Part shown: positions 58,036 to 64,000 of the stretch, piece by piece
Position numbering within the stretch: position 1 is the first letter of the stretch
How the letters are laid out: each line of letters begins with the position of its first letter
Assembly (NCBI RefSeq): GCF_002078355.1
Contig: NZ_CP015363.1
Location: forward strand, 868,001-932,000
Source: Ferroplasma acidiphilum
GTDB lineage: Archaea > Thermoplasmatota > Thermoplasmata > Thermoplasmatales > Thermoplasmataceae
Length of the DNA: 64,000 bases
Reading direction: 5' to 3'
Made by a program: the position numbers and the translations under genes
Notes under the pieces: generated by a model
What the model saw: the letters and a program-made list of their open reading frames with translations, nothing else
What the model was told of the DNA's origin: nothing
Databases searched by the model: none

Positions 58036-59873
58036 TCTTCCACCTCCATTGATAATCTCTCATAATCTGCTGTAGCCATAATAATATCTTTCAATGATTC
58101 TATAAACGATTGATATTCCGCTATATCAGAAGTGGTATCTCCGATGCACTGGCGCATTTTATCTATAATATATCCTCTAGCTTTATATGGTGAAACATCC
58201 CGGAATGGAACAGACTGGGAATAAAACGGAAGACCTGATACAGATACATTAAAATCATAATCAGGTCTATCATTAAATCCCTTCACCAGTATAACACCAT
58301 TATTTTCATTTATGATAATTTTATTTTTTCTGGCCCATATATAGTCATATTGAAATTTTACTTTTTCCTCAATATCAAATCCCTCGACTTTTCTAGTATC
58401 AGGAATAAAACTTGTAATGGATGTGTAGTACTGTTCCCACCATGAAATAATTTTCTTTATTTCAGGGACTTCCCTTATGGCATTATAATACAATTTCGTA
58501 TCACTTTGCATTTTTTTAATAAACTCAAGAGTGTTTCTCGTTCTATAATATTGGGAAAAGAATCCAGCACCATCCCTATCTTTATTTATATTGTCGTTTA
58601 TAACTATTTGAAGCTTATAGGAAAAATATTGAGAAATAAGAGAAGCATATACCCCTATGTACCTTGCTGAATACTTTAAATTTTTTGGTGGAAGCTTCTT
58701 AGCTGCGAAATCAAATAAATCATCAATAGTATTTATTTTACCTATATCGTTAACGTTACCTATAGGATTTTTAAAAATAATATACAGATTGCTGCTATCA
58801 GTGGAATTTCTTCCTATCCTGCCCACTCTTTGAATAAAATTTTTGATGTCAATGCCAGGTTCTATCACATAATTATTAAAATACCGTGGCGGATTAACTC
58901 CCTGTTCTATTATGTTTGAACCTATAATTATCCTCAATTTCCTGTTTTTGAATATTTCTTTGTATAAAAGATACCCCGAATCGTGATAAGCACTTATCAT
59001 ACCTATTTCGTCTTTATTTATTGAAGAAGCGGCCAAAACATTGTATATACTCTGGATGTTTCTAATTGAATCAGCTATTATGAACCAGTAGCCATTTTTT
59101 AGTAACCCGATCCTGTCCTTAATAAAATCTGTGATATTATAAATTGCTGGAATAGTTACATTCAATTGGCCCTGTAAAATACTATTGTCAGGAGATTTCT
59201 TATATTCACGCTCCGCGCTTATTTCCAGCACATTTTTTTCATCAAACAGCAATCCTACCAAATTTTTAAAATAGTTCGGAATAGTGGCACTTGAGAACAT
59301 AATTTTTATATTATTATTAATAAGCTTTAAAATTGCTAGAATTATATTGATCTGATCCCTTGAATAAACGTGAACCTCATCTACAATAATTAACCGCAAG
59401 CCATCCTTTAGTAAATCTGTCAATGAATCGTTGAGTTTGTAATATTTGTACTTATTTAATATTAGGTAATAAAAAAATTCTGGATTAGAAATGCATATTT
59501 TGCTTCCCGATAGGAGTTCTTCAATCACCTTGTCTTTGGTTATATCCTGAAAACCTTCTTTTTTATGTTTATCTAGTAGCTGGTTTACTGATTTTGCATT
59601 TAATAATGAAACTCCTATCGGCACATTATTAAAATCCTGATATACGTCTTCAGATAGAAGATTATTAGGCAGCAGGATCATAATAAACCCATCCACCACC
59701 ATATTTTTAAAACCGAATGTTTTACCAGAACCGGTGGGAGCAGATAATAACGCTACCCTCTTTTTATTTGAATAATCAGCGAATTCTTTCATTCTTTCCT
59801 GAAATGGATGTAAAGTACCACTGGATGATAAATATGATTCATTGATAGAGAAAATTATGTCAATGGTAGACAT
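58032..59873 (-). CDS. cas3: CRISPR helicase Cas3' (no HD domain)
   Basis: 613 aa. Superfamily 2 helicase: Walker A SAPTGSGKT (44-52), DEVH (165-168), SSAT (194-197) and FIQRVGRIGRNS (motif VI). No histidine-aspartate nuclease domain is present at either end; in type I-D that activity sits in Cas10d, whose N-terminus carries the HD pair. Length matches stand-alone type I-D Cas3'. It overlaps csc1 by 14 nt and cas4 by 4 nt. Confidence 0.93.
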   Translation of the reverse strand: MSTIDIIFSINESYLSSSGTLHPFQERMKEFADYSNKKRVALLSAPTGSGKTFGFKNMVVDGFIMILLPNNLLSEDVYQDFNNVPIGVSLLNAKSVNQLLDKHKKEGFQDITKDKVIEELLSGSKICISNPEFFYYLILNKYKYYKLNDSLTDLLKDGLRLIIVDEVHVYSRDQINIILAILKLINNNIKIMFSSATIPNYFKNLVGLLFDEKNVLEISAEREYKKSPDNSILQGQLNVTIPAIYNITDFIKDRIGLLKNGYWFIIADSIRNIQSIYNVLAASSINKDEIGMISAYHDSGYLLYKEIFKNRKLRIIIGSNIIEQGVNPPRYFNNYVIEPGIDIKNFIQRVGRIGRNSTDSSNLYIIFKNPIGNVNDIGKINTIDDLFDFAAKKLPPKNLKYSARYIGVYASLISQYFSYKLQIVINDNINKDRDGAGFFSQYYRTRNTLEFIKKMQSDTKLYYNAIREVPEIKKIISWWEQYYTSITSFIPDTRKVEGFDIEEKVKFQYDYIWARKNKIIINENNGVILVKGFNDRPDYDFNVSVSGLPFYSQSVPFRDVSPYKARGYIIDKMRQCIGDTTSDIAEYQSFIESLKDIIMATADYERLSMEVED

Positions 59874-60519
59874 CTAAAATTTCCTCCATTGAATAATAAC
59901 CCATAAGAAAATACTGTAAAATTAAATGCGATACATATTCATTTTTATTTATTTTTAACGTCTTGCCAAGAATATTTTGTATTGTATATGCATTTATAAC
60001 ACCCTTAAAGTTTTTATCGCATTTATCTACTTTCAATATACCAGTTTTGTTGTTTCCAACTCTAATAAGTTCAGGCAATTTGGAGGAATCGAAATGTTTC
60101 TCATCATATACCAGGAAAGAATAAAATATATTTCCGGGTTTTAATGGCTGGACGAAAAAGAAATTTTTGTACATCAATTGACCTGTCTTAAAGTTTGGGT
60201 GTACATTGGAACCATTGTAATCCGCCCCCTGCATGGTATTCCTTATCATATTTTTCATATATATGGTATTATCTCCCGTCCCAAATGCCAGTTTCGCAGG
60301 TACTCCTACAGTTAACCAGAATTGGAAATCCAGCAACTCTTCATATGTGGGTTTGCTCTTCCCTGGTTCAGGAAGTTTAAAGAGTCCCATTTGCCTTAAA
60401 AATGCATATTTTAATGCAATATCACCAATAAAGTTGGAACTACGCATACCACCGGCTGCGGCGGAATAGAAATATTGAATTGGCGATAATGCAGTCATTT
60501 TAAGTGGCAATATTTTCAT
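59860..60519 (-). CDS. csc1: Csc1 (Cas5d-type subunit of the type I-D complex)
   Basis: 219 aa. The region ALSPIQYFYSAAAGGMRSSNFIGDIALKYAFLRQMG follows the N-terminal signature of Csc1 (Cas5 of type I-D: '..yya..e.g....IgN.aL.YAl'), and length agrees. Csc1 caps the 5' handle end of the crRNA in the Cascade-like complex. Its place between csc2 and cas3' supports the assignment. Sequence conservation is low, so the identification is partly by context. Confidence 0.82.
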   Translation of the reverse strand: MKILPLKMTALSPIQYFYSAAAGGMRSSNFIGDIALKYAFLRQMGLFKLPEPGKSKPTYEELLDFQFWLTVGVPAKLAFGTGDNTIYMKNMIRNTMQGADYNGSNVHPNFKTGQLMYKNFFFVQPLKPGNIFYSFLVYDEKHFDSSKLPELIRVGNNKTGILKVDKCDKNFKGVINAYTIQNILGKTLKINKNEYVSHLILQYFLMGYYSMEEILDVYH

Positions 60520-60523
60520 TTAA

Positions 60524-61492
60524 TCACTTCCAGAATTCCTGCCAGTCATTTTCCATTTTGACATTAAGTGTCTCACAAAGAGCAATAAGAGATTCACTGC
60601 TGGATTTTATATCCCACGTATCCTTCAAAAAGGAAGTGAGTTCATCTCCTGCTAATATATTATCTTCACCGTAGGATTCTTTCATAGATTGCAATACATC
60701 ATTTTCTGGATTATATTCAGAAGTCTCCCAATCCTTCGATAAAATTGAATAGGAAGAAATTGGCTTTTCTCCCTTCGAAAATCCAATTGAGATAATATGA
60801 TTTGCCACGTTATCACCAAGAATTGCGGTTCGAGCACCGTATCGTGTAGTTCCAAGTATTGCGATTAGTTGTAATTGCAATAGTTCCAATGAACAATTTT
60901 CCAGGGAAATAAATCTGATAAATTTCACCCCTGGTTTTATATACGGTATACTATATATTGCGTTAGATTCAGTTTTTCCATTTGAATTATGTAGTATGGT
61001 TCCATCTTCTGATAATGTATTGTGGGTAAGTCTGGTAGAGATTTCTCCACTTGGTTCAAAGCTGTAAGCCCAATCGTAGAAACTTCTGGATGCTATTGAA
61101 CCCATATTGTCCCCTGAACCTATTGATGAATCGCCAAATAACAAACTGGTAGGATTTTTTAATGGAGCCTTTGACTTATTCATATTTCTTGAGTACTCTG
61201 GCGGGATTATTCCATTAACCTTCCTTAATTCAGAAAGCAAATAGCTCCTTTCCGCAGCTCTCCATTTCTGGGCAGGTACTAGACATCTTTCATCACCGTA
61301 TATATTTTCACTGGTAAGCTCCGTTGCCTCATTGTTTCTGGATATCAAAAATCCGGTAGTTTCAGAAACTATACCTATTTTAATATATATTCCATGGTTC
61401 TTTTTAAGATCCAAATTTTCTGTTTTAACAAGCAATCCTTTTTTTATTATTTCGTTCATTTTTCCATCCATTTTTCCATTCATTTTAATCAC
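60524..61492 (-). CDS. csc2: Csc2 (Cas7d backbone subunit of the type I-D complex)
   Basis: 322 aa. It shows the Csc2 order: an RRM-like start (HGIYIKIGIVSETTGFLISRNNEATELT), VPAQKWRAAERSYLLSELRKVNG, a glycine-rich RASRSFYDWAYSFEP-like block (IASRSFYDWAYSFEPSGEISTRLTHN), and SFENCSLELLQLQLIAILGTTRYGARTA-like text (RFISLENCSLELLQLQLIAILGTTRYG). Csc2 polymerises along the crRNA. The N-terminus carries a near-exact tandem (MNGKMDGKMNE), leaving the start uncertain among several ATGs. It overlaps cas10d by 8 nt. Confidence 0.85.
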   Translation of the reverse strand: MIKMNGKMDGKMNEIIKKGLLVKTENLDLKKNHGIYIKIGIVSETTGFLISRNNEATELTSENIYGDERCLVPAQKWRAAERSYLLSELRKVNGIIPPEYSRNMNKSKAPLKNPTSLLFGDSSIGSGDNMGSIASRSFYDWAYSFEPSGEISTRLTHNTLSEDGTILHNSNGKTESNAIYSIPYIKPGVKFIRFISLENCSLELLQLQLIAILGTTRYGARTAILGDNVANHIISIGFSKGEKPISSYSILSKDWETSEYNPENDVLQSMKESYGEDNILAGDELTSFLKDTWDIKSSSESLIALCETLNVKMENDWQEFWK

Positions 61493-63995
61493 TCTTATTT
61501 CGTTTCATATCTGAGGCAAGTTCATACTCGATCTCAAAAGCATCTACAAGATAGCTTCTGGTAATACCAGCAGGGATTTTCCCCTTAAATTCCTCATTTA
61601 TAAGAGAAAATAGCAGATCCGTAAACTGTAATATATTTTCACTGTGAGGTTTTAGATCAAGATCTGGTCTATCCCGTTTCAATAATCTTTCCAGGTTTTT
61701 AGACATATAACCGGAAACAAAATCTTTCAAGTCTGAGAGCTCATTAATTTTTGTTTCCGCTTTCATTTTCTCCATAACTTCCAGGCTATCTCTTACCATC
61801 CATCCTCTTTCGCTGCCACTGCTTTTACGAGGTAATCTACGCAATTCGGCTGCTGTTTCACCTAATTTTTCTATTTTTTCCATTTTATCACCTTTGTTTC
61901 CATAAACCAATTTTCTCATCAAGTCTATCTTATCTTTTCCAGATAATATATTATGATACCCATTAAAAAATTGGCCATGAACATAATAAGAAAGCGAGAA
62001 ATTGTCCCTCAAATAATCCTTTATTATCACAGAGGCATTGTCATAATCAAATTTATTATTCTTTCTAGCTGCATTCAAAAAGAAATATATCTCCTTTTTA
62101 ATCAGAGAAATATTATTACATCTAATTTTATTCCATCTCATACCATTCAATAGTGAACTTTCCAGTTCTACAAGTATAGTCTCATTCCAGGAGTTATAAA
62201 ATATGTTGTTAGAAAAAGATAATAATGCATGCAACTTGGACCTCAATGCTATCTCAATAACATTTACGAGATATCTTAAAATATCACTATCTTTTTTAGG
62301 GTCGTTGAGATATATATAGTAGGTAGAATCAAAAAGAAAATTATCCAGTTTGGCATTCGCATCATCAAGCGTAAGTACAATGTTATTTACCTTTAAGTCT
62401 GATTCCACATTCGAAGATAACTTCAAGAACTTATCCATATTCATAAATGGTATAGCACCTGGAAATGACAGAAATAATATAGCCGATGAATATTTTGCCC
62501 CAACTTTAGGTGCCAGTACATGCCTGAGGGAAAATTCATATATTGTGTATGGATCGATTTTTCCATTTGATATCCCGGACGTTGGTAGTCTGTTATTAAA
62601 CGAGTTTGTTCCTAATCCAAATAAATTTTCAATATGCGCGGCAGTCTTTGCCGGATAGCCGCTAATCATGGACATGGATATTTTATCTGGCACTGCAGGT
62701 AGGTTAATATTGTTTACATTGAGGATTATATTAATTATTTCCGATACTATTTCTTCGTTATTTTCACTTTTTGAACCTGCATTTATATCTGTTAAAATAT
62801 CACTTTCAATATTGTCCCAGTTTATTTTATTATTTTCTTTACCGGCTAGTAGCAGTGGGATCAAAAATGCAGATTTAGATTTATTATTTTTCGGGAGAAA
62901 ATTTTCCAGTATAGAAATATTGTCATCCAGAATATCATCCAGTTTGTTCCTTATCATGTATGCCTGTTCAGATTTAAGTGTTGTTTTGAGCTGGACATAC
63001 CTGATATAAAATGCATGCAGGCGCTCCTGTATTTTACCGGATTCTTCCATATCTATCGAATTACTGTCATAGTATGTTTCAGCTTCAACGTATTCCCTCA
63101 CACTTCTGGGAGTGCGCTTCTTGTTCTCCGGCATATCTTTGTGAAAATTTATTGAAAAAGACTCAAGATTAGCTATGTGGTCAGAGTATATTTCAGCGTT
63201 ATGCCGCATTTCATCCCGTAATGGAATATTTTCGAGATGCAGTACCTGTTTAAATTTTGTGCCGTCGGCTACGAATTTTAAAAGTATTTCTTTATTAATT
63301 GAACCTATGTTGGAGCTGGATATATCTATTTTCCTATCTGTTAATGTTATTCCGTTTTCCAGGTGAGCCTTGATGCCAATTTCCCTTGTTAGTTCATTAG
63401 CTAGAATTTTAACATCCAACGAAATTGCAGTATCTCTCACATAGTATATCGAATTCAAAGTGCTCCATAAATAAAACCCGTTATTTTTTTCTATATTTTG
63501 TATTATTATTTTCTTCAAAAACGATGAAGTGGTTATAAATGTTGTATTTGTAATGTTGATTTTCTGAATTCTAGATTTTGGAATACATGGCGCATTGTTA
63601 AAATATATATCTTTTATATTATCGTTATTATCGGAAAATATGCTTGATAGAGTATCCGCCAATCTAGAAAAACTGCTCTCAAATTGAAGATTATGTTCCA
63701 GACTCACGTCAATAGAATTAGAAATATACTGTGTTCCTTTCTCAGTTGCGAACGCTATGAAATAAACATCATCTTTTGATAATTCCAATTCTGCCATTAT
63801 AGAAGAGAACTTTTCCAATTGTGTATCAAGTTCTGATTTGTCTCGCATATATTTGTTTTCCTCATAATTAGATAACTTATTAAAATCATGGAAGAGATAT
63901 CCAAAAATTGATCGTTTTAGCTTCTTGGTAATATTTTCTATCTCCTCTTCGGGATTTTTATTTAAGTATTTGTAGTCAAATACTTTGAGAGCCAT
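61485..63995 (-). CDS. cas10d: Cas10d/Csc3, large subunit of the type I-D complex (5' end may be cut)
   Basis: 836 aa from the first ATG, which lies only 5 nt from the window edge; the real start may be further upstream. The HD pair is His36-Asp37 in FGYLFHDFNKL, typical of the N-terminal HD nuclease of Cas10d, complementing the HD-less Cas3'. A LFGLGTNSFNNRLPTSGISNGK stretch and the C-terminal helical domain agree with Csc3. The protein selects PAM and cuts target DNA in type I-D. The assignment rests on the HD motif, length and operon order; a polymerase-like palm motif is not obvious by eye. Confidence 0.8.
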   Translation of the reverse strand: MALKVFDYKYLNKNPEEEIENITKKLKRSIFGYLFHDFNKLSNYEENKYMRDKSELDTQLEKFSSIMAELELSKDDVYFIAFATEKGTQYISNSIDVSLEHNLQFESSFSRLADTLSSIFSDNNDNIKDIYFNNAPCIPKSRIQKINITNTTFITTSSFLKKIIIQNIEKNNGFYLWSTLNSIYYVRDTAISLDVKILANELTREIGIKAHLENGITLTDRKIDISSSNIGSINKEILLKFVADGTKFKQVLHLENIPLRDEMRHNAEIYSDHIANLESFSINFHKDMPENKKRTPRSVREYVEAETYYDSNSIDMEESGKIQERLHAFYIRYVQLKTTLKSEQAYMIRNKLDDILDDNISILENFLPKNNKSKSAFLIPLLLAGKENNKINWDNIESDILTDINAGSKSENNEEIVSEIINIILNVNNINLPAVPDKISMSMISGYPAKTAAHIENLFGLGTNSFNNRLPTSGISNGKIDPYTIYEFSLRHVLAPKVGAKYSSAILFLSFPGAIPFMNMDKFLKLSSNVESDLKVNNIVLTLDDANAKLDNFLFDSTYYIYLNDPKKDSDILRYLVNVIEIALRSKLHALLSFSNNIFYNSWNETILVELESSLLNGMRWNKIRCNNISLIKKEIYFFLNAARKNNKFDYDNASVIIKDYLRDNFSLSYYVHGQFFNGYHNILSGKDKIDLMRKLVYGNKGDKMEKIEKLGETAAELRRLPRKSSGSERGWMVRDSLEVMEKMKAETKINELSDLKDFVSGYMSKNLERLLKRDRPDLDLKPHSENILQFTDLLFSLINEEFKGKIPAGITRSYLVDAFEIEYELASDMKRNKSD

Positions 63996-64000
63996 TGCTG

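Noticed and set aside
63175-63366. Small frames on the plus strand over the cas operon
   Set aside because: Antisense to cas10d with no start signals or recognisable features.
1-64000. tRNA or rRNA genes
   Set aside because: I looked for cloverleaf-like and GC-rich conserved segments and found none that fit; small or unusual tRNAs could still be missed by eye.

Overview
The window looks like a chromosomal segment of an acidophilic, AT-rich euryarchaeon of the Thermoplasmatales (Ferroplasma/Acidiplasma type). This is an inference from gene content: a tandem moeA pair whose second member carries a PBP-like tail, an archaeal-type ATPase relic, DUF2079 and APC membrane proteins, HEPN/MNT pairs, TATA-box promoters placed about 25 nt before start codons as in leaderless transcripts, and a very dense mixture of IS families. 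No rRNA or tRNA gene was found.

Layout. 1-1150: relics of a DUF3800-like gene and an archaeal AAA ATPase. 1184-10032: a molybdenum-cofactor and formate-dehydrogenase module (moeA1, moeA2, mobA, mobB, a YaaH-type transporter, fdhF, a DUF1641 gene, fdhD). 10233-19854: surface-glycan genes (two GT2, two intact GT4, one GT4 broken by a stop codon, a DUF2079 membrane protein), interrupted by a small mercury module (HMA chaperone plus MerA). 20168-24449: two APC permeases, a GC-rich YbjQ-family gene that looks transferred, and a HEPN/MNT toxin-antitoxin pair. 24450-43000: an insertion-sequence graveyard with three IS4/IS1634-type elements, an IS630 inside an ISH3-like transposase gene, two broken IS110 elements, a frameshifted IS3, and one complete IS256 plus several IS256 end relics. 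Among these sit a CysD-like gene, a sulfatase-family gene split by an IS, an FkbM methyltransferase, and a CBS-HEPN-like gene split by two IS elements. 43110-45019: a HEPN-like protein and a membrane-anchored PIN protein, converging. 45020-47195: gene-poor, very AT-rich DNA with islands of possible RNA structure. 47196-56192: a CRISPR array of 136 repeats. 56193-64000: its leader and a type I-D cas operon (cas2, cas1, cas4, cas3', csc1, csc2, cas10d, listed left to right), all on the minus strand.

How the genes work together. MoeA, MobA and MobB build the Mo-bis-MGD cofactor, FdhD sulfurates it, and FdhF uses it to oxidise formate; the neighbouring YaaH-type permease could import formate or acetate. 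The glycosyltransferases, FkbM enzyme, CysD-like protein and sulfatase-like protein suggest a decorated, possibly sulfated or phosphorylated surface glycan, now partly degraded by transposition. The right third is defence-oriented: type I-D CRISPR-Cas, PIN and HEPN proteins, and candidate structured RNAs.

The clearest new results come from reconstructing interrupted genes from target-site duplications. Removing two elements (and one copy of each duplication) restores a single 280-aa CBS-HEPN-like frame. Removing a third restores a 462-aa sulfatase-family frame. Other points of note are a spacer present twice with a 1-nt length difference, the absence of cas6 from the visible operon, a candidate IS110 bridge RNA, and a candidate three-way-junction RNA between the PIN gene and the CRISPR array.
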